From assembly GCF_022605725.1 (NCBI RefSeq), contig NC_065549.1:40253690-40317689 (forward strand): a stretch of DNA of 64,000 nucleotides, written 5' to 3'. Positions within the stretch are counted from its first letter, which is position 1; each line of letters begins with the position of its first letter. Of this stretch, positions 10,940 to 23,239 are shown in pieces. The notes under the pieces were generated by a model. It made no database searches. It was given only the letters and a program-made list of their open reading frames with translations, and was not told where the DNA came from. The stretch is from Anthonomus grandis grandis (Eukaryota > Arthropoda > Insecta > Coleoptera > Curculionidae). A program made the position numbers and the translations under genes.

Positions 10940-11680
10940 CGTAATTTATAAATTTTATCTTCTTTTCTCTGCATTAAACTGATCAAATTGGTATACAAAT
11001 TTCTGGTGGAATCATTGCTGCGGTACGGCTTTGTAGTATGGGGGGGTACATACAAAAGTAATTTACAACCCTTACAGGTAATACAAAACTCCATATTAAA
11101 GATAATTTTTAGAAAAGATAGGTGATATCCAACTAAATCATTGTATAACAGCGACATCTGCAACTTAGACTGCTTATACATACATTGTATTTGTACCTAT
11201 ATACATAAAAAAAAACACTAAAAAAATTCGTAAACCATCATCATCAAACAAGAGCAAATGTTAATAGACACTTAATTATATCACCAAATAAAAAAACTAT
11301 AAATTTAAAACTTGAAAATTATTTAGCACCAAAATTCTACAACTGAATACAAAATAAAATTAAAACTATAAATAGGATTAAGATTTTTAATGAGAGGTGT
11401 AAGGACTTTATTGTAAATAATTATGAAACTTTTTTTAAACTTATGTCATAGGGTAGAAAAATAGGATTTAATTCCATACTTGTAAATAAATAGGAAAATA
11501 AATGAATATATGATACATTTACATTTTTAGGAAATAGTATATAAGTAATATTTCAGTGCACATACAGGGGTATCAACCTTTAGGTGCCAATTAAACAAAA
11601 TTTTTGAAACAAGATAATGAAGAACTCAAATGTATTGTATGACTATTTAAATTTGAATAAAATTTGATTTTGATTTGATT
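10940..11680 (+). pseudogene. LINE 3' fragment (post-RT domain and tail)
   Basis: Plus-strand translation gives the conserved region after the RT domain of jockey/CR1-type elements: KLIKLVYKFLVESLLRYGFV, VVWGGTYKSNLQPLQVIQN, SILKIIFRKDR, then a stop, YPTKSLYNS, and a Lys/Asn-rich C-terminus (about 10960-11450). The 3' end is marked by a TTTGATTTTGATTTGATT tail at 11663-11680, typical of the simple repeats that end many non-LTR elements. Truncated at the 5' side, as usual for incomplete reverse transcription, and broken by an internal stop. Confidence 0.7.
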
Positions 11681-12169
11681 ATGTTTTTTTAACTATCCTC
11701 AGCTGATTATTTAGCACAATAAGTAACGAGAGCGAAGATTAGCGACGAACCGAGATTCGCTCAATTCTCTAAGGAAATAAATAGGATATACCGAGAATTT
11801 CATCGCATTTGACGATACAGCATGATATTGCAAAATATATGCTCTATTGCATCGTCCTCGTGGTTGTATGCCCGTAAGTTGTATAATGGGATAATTGCCT
11901 AAAAATAGAAATTCATACCAACTCGTGCAATGAGTTGTTGTGGTTTTCATGGCTCGTGTTATGTTGGGATATGCCACTCTTTAAATCTGGCTTAATTTTC
12001 GACAAATAGTAAATTGTATAGTTTCTTTGATATATATATAGCCACAGAGAGTTATAGTAAGAATGTATTGTATATTAAGGTTTTGGAGCAATTAGCAAAT
12101 TCTTAAAAGTTAATTTATATTTTATATTCTTAGAACTATCTTAAGTGAAAAATAAAGAATTACCAGCCT
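11681..12169. other. spacer, unrecognised frame
   Basis: A minus-strand open frame at 11711-11977 (88 codons) has less biased composition than surrounding AT-rich DNA but matches nothing I know. Possibly conserved non-coding or an old exon; not assigned. Confidence 0.35.
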
Positions 12170-13985
12170 CCATCAATTCGCAAAAATTGGAATTTCTTGA
12201 AATAATGCTCAAAGAAAGGCACAGTACTAACTAAGCGAAAATACGAGGAAGCCTAACGAAGGAGAAGAAAGAGGTGCTGAAGTAAATTAACAAGGATATC
12301 TCCAAATCAGTCAGACAATATATAAGAGAAAGCTTAACGTTTTAACTTAAATGTTTTTGTTTTAGATTCAAATTAAATGTTTGTGGTGTTAAACGAATAG
12401 CTTTACCGATCTAATGAAGCCTTAGGGCGAAACACGTGTAATCGTTTTTTTAAAAAATAAACATCTTCTGAGACCATTGACTTTGTGTCCCTCCAATCTC
12501 TGAATTTTTATTATTAAGAGGTCTTTTTGAGAAAAAATGGACTACTTTTTAAAATTTTTGAATATATAAGAGAATATTGCAGTGAGCATATATCCTAAGC
12601 TATGGAAAACAATAAAAGTTTTAAGGTTCTACAGAGAAAATTTAGCGAAGTTAAAGGAAAAATTTGCAAACTGCTTTGTAACACTAAAACAATAAAAATG
12701 TATAAAGAGAAAATTTTTAAGATTGCAGAAGAATTTTACAAAGAGCTTTATAAAAAAGACGAGTAACCTCTTGAACCAAGGCAGGGGCCGAAAATTTAAA
12801 ATGTAAGATCTGACGATATCCTTGAAATAACAGGTAATTAAATAAAAGCTTGCCTTTCTAAAATGAAAAACAATAAATCACCGAGAGATAATAATATAGT
12901 TACAGAACCGATTAAAGAACCAATTTTAATTAATTTAACACGCATACTTCGAAAACTTTTAACACATGCCTTCTGAAAGTACAATATATAACTCACTTTC
13001 AATGGCATAATGCAGTGATTGTCATCATGGTTGAGAAGAGTGATATTCCCGATTTAAGAAAGTATTGACTTATTATTTTTTTTATCCCATCTTTACAAGC
13101 TAATTATGAAAATCACACGCAAATTTAAAATAGAATGCGATGTCCGGCAGTGTAACTTGATATCACTAAAGTAATTCACGATTTTGCTGGAATACGTATG
13201 TAAATAAATAACTTGCGATAACATGGGTGTAAACATAAACGGAGAAGATCTATATGATTTAAAATTTGCAGATGATATTGTTTTAATATTAGACATTGAC
13301 AAAGCCATTAAAATGTTGAAAGGACTTCAACAAATCTAAAAAATGACTAGATTCAAGATCAATGTTTCGAAGACCCAATTTATGACTAATCCTGTGACAA
13401 GTAAAAAAATTTCGATGATAGGCGGTGACATTGAACAGGTCACTCTCGGTCATTAACTTCGTATAAACCGAAACAATTAAACAACTGAGATCCAAAGAAG
13501 ATTATGTGTGACATATGTCTGATGTCTGATATTGATGTATTTTAAATTTAAAATAGGCATAAGCTTAAAAAAAACATTTGACCAATGCATTTTGCCAGTG
13601 ATGACATATGCATTAGAGATGTTCACTTTAACTAAGAGATTTAGTCAGTCTTAGGGATTTATTCCCAAATAAGAAAGTAAGAGGGAGGTCCAGAATTACA
13701 GATGGTATAAGAAAAATCACTAAATTGAAATAGAGTTCTATGCTGGACACATCGTAAGAATGACGATGAGATAATCGTTGTACCAGAAAAATCTTTAAAT
13801 AAATACCAAGTAATTGGGCCTACCGAACTCGAAAATACCCGCCAACAAGATGGACCGATGATATAAAATACTTGACACCAAACTAAACGCAGTTGGGAAT
13901 ACACCGCTATAGTTGGGACAGATTACGAAAGACTTATGTCCAGCAGTGGACGCAATTGGGCTTATGATGATGATGATTTTGCTCG
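12170..13985 (+). pseudogene. RTE-like non-LTR retrotransposon, degenerate
   Basis: Order on the plus strand: pre-RT segment (NKDISKSVRQYIRES, about 12277-12330); finger domain KMKNNKSPRDNNIVTE (about 12862-12910); EKSDIPDLRKY (about 13030-13065); palm motif FADDIVLI (13264-13287) with downstream NVSKTQFM; FDQCILPVMTYALEMFTLTK (about 13577-13635); HIVRM; YRTRKYPPTRWTDDIK (about 13819-13866) and TYVQQWTQLG at the end. These are the hallmarks of RTE-type endonuclease/RT proteins. The 3' end carries a (ATG)n run at 13963-13976. The reading frame is broken many times, and 12340-12600 looks foreign, including a hammerhead-like motif at 12411. Confidence 0.8.
12411..12440 (+). ncRNA. degenerate hammerhead-like core
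   Basis: CTAATGA (12411-12417) differs by one base from the hammerhead core CTGATGA. It is followed by AGCCTTAGGGC, a GCC/GGC hairpin, then GAAA (12429-12432) and CACGTGT. The order core, stem II, GAAA matches the ribozyme layout, but the G-to-A change in the core should abolish activity. Probably the relic of a Penelope-like or other ribozyme-bearing retroelement. Confidence 0.35.
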
Positions 13986-14699
13986 AGATAGATGAGTCAA
14001 CATCAAAAGAATATCTTCGTTATATTAAGTAAAACTACCTATCCACTGTTTGCGAAAACCCGTATTTAAATGCTTGTTTATTTTTTCAAGTAAAGTTGCA
14101 CAATAAGGCTAATTTTGATTAAAAACTAGTTTTGCTAACAAATTATGTTTGATGTTCAATCCAGTTTTAAGCACATTCTATATATATGAAACAACTATAG
14201 GCAAAAATTACAGGAGGTGTTATCTACTTTTTTCAAAAAGCTAACTTCAATTAAAACATGAGTTTTAAATATATTTCTCCATTTTTAAATTACTTAATGT
14301 ATATTAATGAGTAAATTAAAACTACGCAGAATAATGTGTATTTAAAAGACAATTTTAAAAATTTTCTTAGAGCACTAAAAAAATTTAAATGGAAGTACAT
14401 AAATATTAAGGTATAACTAAAACAAATTTATTTAGTGCATAACTTAATTGGGTATGCAGTCATATTTATATTATAAAAATTCACTTATAACTTATGCACC
14501 GTTTTTTAATAAATATTTTCTTTAAGCAAATTCTAATTCGGATTTTTCTACATACCAAAAAGTAAATACAAGTAAACAAAATACATCTGAGATATTATCA
14601 TTAATAAATTCAAGAATAATGGAATACGAAGGGAAATGAAGAGTGAACCTGACTAATTTGTAGCAAACAGACTGACTCTTAATAATTAAAATTTTAAAC
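13986..14699. other. AT-rich spacer
   Basis: No recognisable gene, repeat or motif. Confidence 0.5.
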
Positions 14700-17612
14700 T
14701 TTTAACATGGGAATTAAAAAACTGAAGCTGTTTCCAATAAACATCAATTGTACGCAATTTATACCGAATGTGAGCAAACTTGGATACATAGAAGCTTTGG
14801 ATAGAAAATTTCAACAAGATACGGTCGACATTAAGGAAATTGCAAATCAAAGTTATTTTAAAAACAGCTTTTTTATTATTTTACCTTTTAACATTAGGTC
14901 TATTCATAAAAACCCTTAATGAATTATTAGTATACTTAGAAACTTATAAATTGAAATGTAGTAACATTATTATATTGGGTGATTCATTTGAAGCTTATGA
15001 CAATCAATATAATATTAATGGATATAATATGTTTCATAACAATGCTATACATAATAGGAACGATGGTGTTTTAATTTATATAAAATCTAGTTTAACTGCT
15101 GGAATAAATGACATTTTGCTTCAAGTCTAATGTCACAATAAGCCAAATTGCTTTAAAAAAGGATAACAGTACTCTGAATATATTGTGCGCGTACAGACCT
15201 TCTTATACAGACAAACAGCTCTTTCTTCAAGATATTAAAGAGTATTTATCGCAGGGTACAAACTTTGATTTAAATATCTTTTGGGAGATATAAATATTAA
15301 TCTATTGAATAAAGAAGATAATTTGGCAAATTCGTATGTATCCCTTTTTGGTTATTTCGGTTATATATCTATTTTTGTAAATAACAAAAAAATGAGTGCT
15401 CGATGAATCAAATCGTAGGTGCTACGTGCAGATTTTAGATCATTATCTGATTATGCTAAATATATCAAATCTAATCAACGTGAAGAAAAATAAGAAAGAA
15501 ATTAAAGAAACTGTTACTAGGTTGAATAAGGATAAATTGTGCGATCCTCTGAGAATTGAAAATGGGTGTTTTGAGTGAAACAGACGTGTCAAAAGTAACT
15601 TATAATTTTTATAAAACTCTTACATACTACTACGATCAGACCATCTATACTAAATAATTTTACGTAAAAGAATTCAATAAACTAAGACCTTGGATTACAG
15701 CTGTTATAATAGTAAGTATTAAAAAAAAGACGAAATGAAACAACAGCTTTTACAAAATTATAACGAACGTGACTTTCAAATATACAAAACATATAGAAAT
15801 TTATTAAATAAACTGATCAATAAAGCTAAATATACCTATTATAAAAATAAAATTGAAAAATCTGGCGGCAACGTGAAACAAATTTATAAATTTATAACTA
15901 AAGCAACTAATGGTCAATCAAACAAACAAAAAAAAAATCTTTACCAATTTTAAATAAGATCGGAAGTGCCCTTTTTAATGACTTTAGAAAACTAGCAAAT
16001 TATTACAATAAATATTTCATTTACCTAGGATTAGATATTTACAGAAAAATTAAGCCAACTCAAAATATGTTATTGGAGGATCCTGTTCGAAAATTTGATT
16101 TATTATTTTTAAATCCAGTTAATGAAAACGAAGTAATTATAGAAATAAATAGTTTTAAGAATGACAGTTCTCCTGGTATTGATAATTTTATATCTAGATT
16201 TATAAAAAAGACACATCAATCTTTAACTCGTCCCCTCGTTTATATTACTAACCTAACTTTTGCCGCATAAAAGTCCCTAAACAATTTAAAGTTTCAGTTG
16301 TTTCGCCTATTTTTAAATCCGGAGATAAGGCAAATATCAGCAATTATCGACCTAATAGCGTAAGAAATAATTTTTCAAAAATATTTGAAAAGTTGAGTGA
16401 ATTTTTGAAATTCAACCATGAATTACGGCTCGCAAGGCTGATCAACTTTGGAATAGCAGAGCATGCTTACTGTTTGTTAAAGTCCTATATGACAGATAGG
16501 GTGCAGCAAGTTAAGGTTGGCTCTCCAAAATCAAACATGTTTATAGCAACCTTAGGAGTACCACAAGAAAGTAATTTCGATCCTTTGCTGTTTTTGTGCT
16601 TCATTGACTCCCTGCCAAATTGCCTCTCTTATTCTGCTGGTTACAGATGATTTTAAACTCTGTAGAGTTGTCGAAACACATAAAAACTGTGTTCGCCTAC
16701 AGCAAAATTTGAACAGGTGTGTGACATGGTTTGATAATAGTAAAATGACATAAAGTATTTTAAAAAATATTTTGTGATTTTGTGAGAGAATTGAGTCAAA
16801 TCTTAAACCAGTATGACATTGAAAATTCGGAACTAAGTCTAGTTACTGAAGTTAAAGGTCCAGGAGTGTTGTTTGAGTTCAATTTAATAGTTATTTTTCT
16901 AAAAATAGGAAAAAAACCCTTTAAAACACTAGAATTTTTTATTAGAAACACTAAGCATTTAAACACATGCACTATAACAAAACTATATAATGCTAAAGAC
17001 TATATATAGTTAAACCTCACTTTGCATATACTTCTCAAATATCGCCACCTTCGGAGTCTATGCAATAACTCCTCTCCATATATGGTTTCTTATAGAAATA
17101 GGCTAGATAGTTTTTCCTTTAATACTTTTCTAGATAAAAAAACACGGGGTGAGATATTTTTGTATAATAGATTAAATGACCTTAATTATCAAGAATGTAA
17201 CCTAGTCAATTTTATCCGATTATGTACCTGAATTTAATTCAAAGCTTCCAAATAATCAAAAATTTTTGTGTGGATCTGAATAATAATTCATGTCCCTTTA
17301 ATCGATTGATGATGATTGTTGCTAACGAAGTTGTTGAGAAAATCAAAATAGATATCTTAAGCATATCTCCCAAAAATCTTAAATCTCCAATAAAATTGCC
17401 TTTTTTTAACCCTTTAATAAGGGTGAGATTCCTAACTAGGTTAAAACCCCCTTTTTACAGCTGTTCTTTATAATCTTATTTATTGGACTTATGTTAATTA
17501 TTCTTAGGTATATTATTACTGTCTAAATTTTAATATTATATTAGCAATAACCTGTATTTTTTAGAACCCTAGAATCTTTTGGTTTTTAAAGAGTATTGCA
17601 AATAAATAAATA
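14700..17612 (+). pseudogene. CR1/jockey-like LINE, near full ORF2 but degenerate
   Basis: A long, decayed ORF2 on the plus strand. Endonuclease half (14707-15293): NIIILGDSFEAY (a changed GDFN), YNINGYNMFH, HNRNDGVLIYIKSSL, LNILCAYRPSY. RT half: NSFKNDSSPGIDNF (about 16153-16194), PLVYITNLTF, NYRPN, the palm block GVPQESNFDPLLFLCFID (about 16555-16610; normally GVPQGS.LGPLLF), and TDDFKLC in place of (Y/F)ADD (about 16645). The C-terminal domain continues through 17473. The 3' end has an AAAT tail (about 17598-17612). Many stops and frame changes are spread along the gene, including between the palm block and the catalytic DD, so it is non-functional. The 5' end is unclear. Confidence 0.8.
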
Positions 17613-19250
17613 AACCAAGTTACTTAAATGGTTTACGAGAGGATAGGAAATAAGCTAATATGCAGTATTTAATACAGTTTCTGATACAAAATCAACCAAT
17701 TTACCCTATAAATAAATACACGTTAGTTTTAAATCTATGGGCCTACATTTTTTTATTTATTTCCTTTGGCCATGAGAAAGACAGAGAGAGAGAGAGATTT
17801 TTTAATAATTTTAACCTATAAAATATTGTTTATTATTAAAATACATTTTTAATAACCAAGTGCAATGCATTGTTGAGCTTAAATAATAAAACTTCTTAAA
17901 TCTTGTTTAATTCAATATAGCACCCAAAAAAAAATTAGATGTACGCTAAAAAACAAAACGTAGTAAAACATAGTATTTTTATTTTTGATATATTTAGCAT
18001 AAAGTCATTTTCACAAAAGTATTTACTTAAATTAACTAATGTCTTAAAACGATCTATATCTTAAGGAAATATCTTCGAATATTTCATATTTAAAACTGAT
18101 AACTTTATAATAGTTCTAGTATTAGGCTTTATTGTGTTATTTAGTTTTAACTTTACAGTAATATTATAATTTAAATTATTTAGTTTTTTTTTATTTATAT
18201 TGAAGCAGGCATTGTTAATTTAATAAATCCTACATTATTATAAAATATTTTCCCTTTTAGGTCTTAAATACTATTAAAAATTAAGCATCCAAACTATATT
18301 TCTTTCATTATCTATTTAATGTTCTTATTAAATAAATAAAGGCAGACAGTTTTATACCTATTCTTGATGACAATAGGAATTTACTTTCCTTGCTTTTATG
18401 GAACATTACTCCTGTCTGCGAGAACCACTTTTATCTATGTAATAAAAAACTTATAAACTTTTACGACAAAATATTGTCACTATCTTAAAATTATTCAGTG
18501 AGTTGAATCCTGAAATTTGATATTTGAAATTTTGCAAATAAATTGCGTCGCTTAGGATATAAAAAGATTTACTGCCGTTTTTTAGGAATATTATGTTGTT
18601 AAAAGGAAAACGGTTTGTTTTATTTTTGCGTATATAATAAAACCTTAAAAAATAGATATTTTAATAATATTATTATGTGTCCGGGTCTGTAAAAGTCATC
18701 CCTATAAAAACCTACCATATATTCCTCGGATCCCAATGAAATCCTTAAAAAACAGTCAATGAGCAATATAACATTTAATTTCCATTAAGGTTTATGGAAA
18801 TCTGCCACTAGTAATCAATCACCTCGATAACCGTAATCAACCCCTACTTCCCCATAGAGAACGGACTAACACTACAAATTTCAACTGGGCTACACGTAAT
18901 ATATAAGACACATTTACCCAAAATCTGAGTTGCAAAATTATTCAGAAAGTCTCCCACATTCAAAATAATGGGCGAAAATGTCACGTTGACTGCTCCAAGC
19001 CTCGTTTGAGTAGTTTGTTCTGCTTAGAATCGGGAAATGAATTTTAATCTTACGTCAAGACGTATAATGGTTATAAGTGGCGCGAAAACAACTTAGAAAT
19101 TTCGCGGTTTCGCTACCTCTATTTGACTTAGAAGCCAGATGTTACGAGACTGTTTGTTTGCCCTGTCGGTCTTTATCGTGTCATGTTTGTGTAATTTGTT
19201 ATATTCTGTTGTTTTGGCTTTCAAACAAATTTTAGCGGTGGCTTCTTGTA
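17613..19250. other. spacer with GA microsatellite
   Basis: A short (GA)n run is at about 17785-17805. 18690-19230 is less AT-rich than the rest and may include the 5' untranslated part of the next LINE or host non-coding sequence. No gene recognised. Confidence 0.4.
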
Positions 19251-19311
19251 GGAAAATTTCACGTTACGATTTTTGCTCTAAGTAACGTGATACCCAAAAA
19301 AAAAATTCATT

Positions 19312-20445
19312 ATGAATTCGTCACAACAATATAGATTTTTGTTTAGGAAGTCCGACAAGCTCTATCTTAATTCTTTTGGGTACGTACAATTATTAAATGA
19401 ACCAACTCGTATAATAAGTACTACTGCAACATGCTTAGATCGCATTTTTATTAATACTAAAGATATTTGTCATAAAAGTGACACCGTTGTTTCGGGTTTA
19501 AGTGATCACAACCAAATACCTTTTTGCACTTTAAAATTAGTAGTTAAAAGACAAAAACAAAAATTTATAACGATTCGCAATTTTAAATATTTCAATGAGA
19601 TATATTTCAGGCTCGATTTATCACATATTTACTGGGATAATATTTATTATCTTGAGAACATAAATAAAAAAGTTCAATATTTGGAACAAAATATTAATTA
19701 TTTATTTAATATTTGAGCACCCTACAGAACTATAAGAGTTAGTAAAAAGCCAGCTCCCTGGTTGACAGACACCTTAAGACTTATTTTAAAGGAACGTGAT
19801 AAGGCATTGACTAAATACAAAAATCACAAATGTTTAGAAAATTGGAGATATTACACGGAATGTCGTAATTTTGCATTGGCATCAATAAGACGAGGAAAAG
19901 CTGCATATCTTGCAAGCTTGGAGAGTGACAAAACTGGTAAAAAACTTTGGAAAGCTCTAGAAACTTTAAATATTAAAACAACCAAGAATAATAACCTAAG
20001 TAAAAAATCATTTACATCAGATATATTAAGCTGCCGTTTAATATATCTGATGTAAATGATTTTTTTTGTGAGCGTCTTTAATAAATCTGATAAATATGTA
20101 AACAAAATTAACTTCTACTCTAGTAATAAATTTACCGAGGATAATTTTAATTTTTCTTTAGTAGACCAAAATACTGTCGAAAAAACTATAAAAAATATTA
20201 GGTACAATCTCTCTGGTGTGGATAACATAACTCGACGTATGTTACACTTATGTCTCCCTGATGTTCTGGATCATGTCACTCATATTATAAATTGTTGTTT
20301 GGAGGTAGGATATTTTCCCAGGGCCAGGTGTGAGTCAGTGGTGTGTCCGATTTCCAAATCCTCCAGTCCTGAAAGTGTTCAAGATTTGCGTCCGATAAAT
20401 TTGCTTCCCGTAATCTCCAAAGATTAGTCTATATGCAGCTGTCAT
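19312..20445 (+). pseudogene. LINE ORF2, endonuclease end and RT fingers
   Basis: The first frame (19312-19716) has LLNEPTRIISTTATCLDRIF and SGLSDHNQIPF, the end of an AP-type endonuclease domain of CR1/jockey-type LINEs (the SDH motif is catalytic). The second frame (19762-20055) has PWLTDTLR and RDKALTKYKN of the linker. The third (20056-20427) has VNDFF / VSVFNK, LSGVDNITRRML, VCPISKSSSPESVQDLRPIN and LLPVISK, the RT finger region. Similarity stops just before where the palm should begin; a compatible palm starts at about 23250, so the two are probably one element split by later insertion. A palindrome at 20002-20065 disrupts the frame. Confidence 0.75.
20002..20065. repeat. perfect 28-bp inverted repeat, 8-nt spacer
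   Basis: 20002-20029 (starting AAAAAATCATTTACATCAG) is the exact reverse complement of 20038-20065; the loop is GCTGCCGT. The right arm encodes the expected LINE residues (SDVNDFF), so the left arm is an inverted copy of native sequence, as produced by template switching during reverse transcription or repair. Confidence 0.9.
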
Positions 20446-21199
20446 TATTTTACCCCCTGATCATGGACACCATTGTATCCGAAACATATAGGAAATTTTA
20501 AATTACTAAATATTTAATGAATAAGTGGAGGGAGACTGCAGGAATTTTATTTTATCTTAACCTACGACTCCACTGCAGGTATGGACTATTTCTTCAGTAT
20601 AAAAAATATTGCACATGTTAAGCCCTGTATACAATTTAATTGAAAGTTTACTTTCTTCGTATCGCTCAACAACATTGCACCGATGCAAGGAGAGTTCCAA
20701 GACGGCGAATGGAAGAGGTACACGTTCACATTTTTATAAGAACATGTCTATCAACAAGCGAAGTGTTTTTTAATCGATTATAGAGTAAATATTTTACTAC
20801 CATAATAAAATTATAAAAAACAAATCAACCTTTCTTATTTAACAAATTATTATCCTAAGTATTACTGTTTGGCTGTCATTAATCGTATTATACTTGAAAC
20901 ATATTTTAAGCAAAATGTTTTTTAAGCTAGATATGGTACAAGAAATATTTGTTTCGTCTTTAATTAGTCTTTTTCTTAGTAACTTAACTGCAAAAAGTAT
21001 TAATTGTTCTTCATATGTCTAATAAATTTATCTTCTTAATAGATTCAAATCACTCTTATCCACATATTTCAAGGAGTCGCAGTTGCTTCGCTTTCTCCTA
21101 GAAATTGTAAATTTTCTTATTATATCCTTAGCTGTAGACAAAGATGTTTTTATCAAAGCAAGAAAATGTAGAATCTAAGTTAAAAAGACTACTAACAAG
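20446..21199. other. spacer inside the split LINE
   Basis: No coding similarity recognised. Two CTGCAG sites flank a short segment at 20536-20580. Part of the 2.8 kb lying between the two LINE halves. Confidence 0.4.
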
Positions 21200-21785
21200 T
21201 TTCCACAGATGGTTCTAAGATCTTGTGCAGAAGGCACAGGATGTGCAGTTACTATACCTAAATTAAAGATTCAAATGTGGTTTAGATGTGAAGAATATGC
21301 TTCCATTTTCATAGCAGAAGCATTGGCTATATTAAAGGTCTTAGAATATATAAACAATGCCAATACTCCCTTAGATATTTTAATTCTGTCGGACTCTAGA
21401 TCAGTCATACAAACTTTAGATAATGGACATAACTTAAACCATCCAATCATTTTCAAAATTAGAGGTGCTCTGGTAATTCTTTGCCTATATAACAAAAAAC
21501 TAGTCTTTGTGTGGATAAAAGCTCACTAATAATCCTTAGGTAATGAGTTAGTAAATAAGGAAGTAAAGAAAGCCATTTCTTGCAATATTTTTAAACTTAA
21601 ATTACACCACAGGAACTTACTCCCTTTTATCCACTTAAAAGCCTTTGAATGTTGGAAAAACACATTTTTGGAATATGTATCAAATACAAAAAACACCTAT
21701 ACTTCAATTAGAAAAAGGCTGAACAAAAACACTTTAGTCCTTAGCCATAATTTTCCAAGATACTTGGCAATATAATTCACATCAA
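21200..21785 (+). pseudogene. RNase H domain of a non-LTR retrotransposon
   Basis: Starts with STDGSK (about 21203-21220, first catalytic aspartate), shifts frame, then 21209-21529 reads EGTGCAVTIP, IFIAEALAILKVLEYIN (catalytic Glu), LILSDSRSVIQTL (catalytic Asp) and LVFVWIKAH. A further frame change leads to GNELVNKEVKKAI, where the last catalytic Asp (usually GNExxD) is Asn. This is an RNase H1-type fold, placed C-terminal to RT in I/R1-like LINEs, where it removes RNA from the hybrid. The RT is not present upstream. A C-terminal region (CWKNTFLEYVS, SHNFPRYLAI) follows. Frameshifts and D-to-N make it dead. Confidence 0.8.
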
Positions 21786-22469
21786 AACTAGACTTGTAAT
21801 AATAAATATTGAAATTATAATAGTATACTATGTTAATTTAGGATAAGATAGATAAAATTAGACATAGGATGTAAAATAAAAGCTAGTTAAAGACACTCTC
21901 TATGTTTTTCCCAGTGTTATTCTCCTACCTATCCGAGTCACCCTGTATTGTCTTAAATTAAAACAATGCCTTGCTTGGACTCCAAGGCGAGAAGCGAGTG
22001 ACCCTGTCTAAAATTTTTAAAAGTCAATGTCCTATTCTTTCCTGTTAGGTGGTAGATATATAAAAATAAATAAAATAAATGAGTAATATAAGCATAGATA
22101 TTAAAATAATTGATTTAAACAGATATCTATATTTAAAAAAGTTACACATAAATTTTTAGGTAATTAAGTGAACCAATGAGTTTTTCTAATTTGCTTGAGA
22201 CACAGGAGTATAGGTGGCTGTGAGATAAGAGCCATCATATAACATGAATACCGTTGTTCCACTTGAAACTTGTGGCTAAAGGTGCTCGACACAAGGCCTT
22301 TGAAAAAAAAGGTTAAAAACTGTAGAAGAAGACTTTTCGGTTGTCCAATATTAATAAAATAAAAGTAACTGTGTAGAAGCCAACCAGTTAAGGCTTATAT
22401 TCCATCAGGGCTATTCAGGTCGAATTAATTACAGACTTAACAAAAAATAGTTTCTTAAATCTCTAAAAA
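21786..22469. other. spacer, probable LINE 3' untranslated region
   Basis: Follows the RNase H remnant; a run of AAATAAATAAA-like sequence near 22060-22080 may be its tail. No gene seen. Confidence 0.35.
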
Positions 22470-23110
22470 GATTTTGCGCTAGACGGGAAAAAACCGAGTA
22501 ATATTTATTCATACAATGAGTGCCAAAAATTATTTTATTAAGCTTTATAATTTATTAAATGATCGGATACGTCATATTGATGAGGTTGCAGCATTTTTAG
22601 CTGATGATCAGATACCTTGGATCTTATTCCCGTCAGATCAGCGCATATGGGTGGCCCTTAAGCGTGTTTTGGGTGATTCTTTATTAACCTTCGAAAAAAT
22701 TTACACGTTGTTAGGCCAAATAGAAGCTTGTTTGAACTTCCGACCTTTAACCTCTTTATCATGTGATTGCGATGATTTTTTACCATTGCCTCCATCCCTT
22801 TTCTGAATTGGTGACAATATGGCGGGTTCTCCAAAACACGATTTTGGCAATTTAAAAATATCAGCAGATACCAGCGACTTTAGGCAACATGCCCACATTT
22901 ATAGGAAAAATGATCAAAGGAGTAATAACAAATCAGAACTTAATGGAAGTAACAAGTTAAAGGTTGACTCATTGGTCTTATTGGTGGAAGAAAATTTGCC
23001 TCTTTTGGCCATTGTTGTCAGAACGACACAAGGGTACTGATGTTATTGTACGAGTTTTTTTCGGTTAATAGTATTCTTCGAAACCCAGAAAAGCTAACAC
23101 TCAAAACTAG
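22470..23110 (+). pseudogene. BEL/Pao-type integrase C-terminal remnant
   Basis: 22470-22515 reads KPSNIYSYN in one frame, where integrase has a catalytic SDNG; the Asp is lost. After a frameshift, 22516-22806 has SLLTFEKIYTLLGQIEACLN and FRPLTSLSCD, the end of the BEL/Pao integrase catalytic core. The next frame (22819-23040) has IGDNMAGSPKHDFGNL (the FLIGD..t.lPe motif), FRQHAHIYRKNDQR, LKVDSLVLLVEENLP and VVRTTQGY, ending in a VIVRV-like segment. These are signatures of BEL/Pao LTR retrotransposon Pol. Reverse transcriptase, gag and LTRs are not recognisable nearby, so only a fragment is left. Confidence 0.8.
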
Positions 23111-23239
23111 CAGCCAAAAAGCCTAAGCAGCACCAATTTCATTATCCTATTTTAATTAAAATTAAAAAAACAAATTTCTTAATCATTTAAAGTAAAAAGT
23201 AAAGACATCCGACCCTAAGGACTTTTCCAACCTTAGAAT

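Noticed and set aside
13093..13904. Minus-strand frames of 68-81 codons
   Set aside because: They are antisense to the RTE-like remnant, which reads on the plus strand.
17780..17806. GA-rich run as a regulatory GAGA site cluster
   Set aside because: A simple microsatellite with no promoter nearby.
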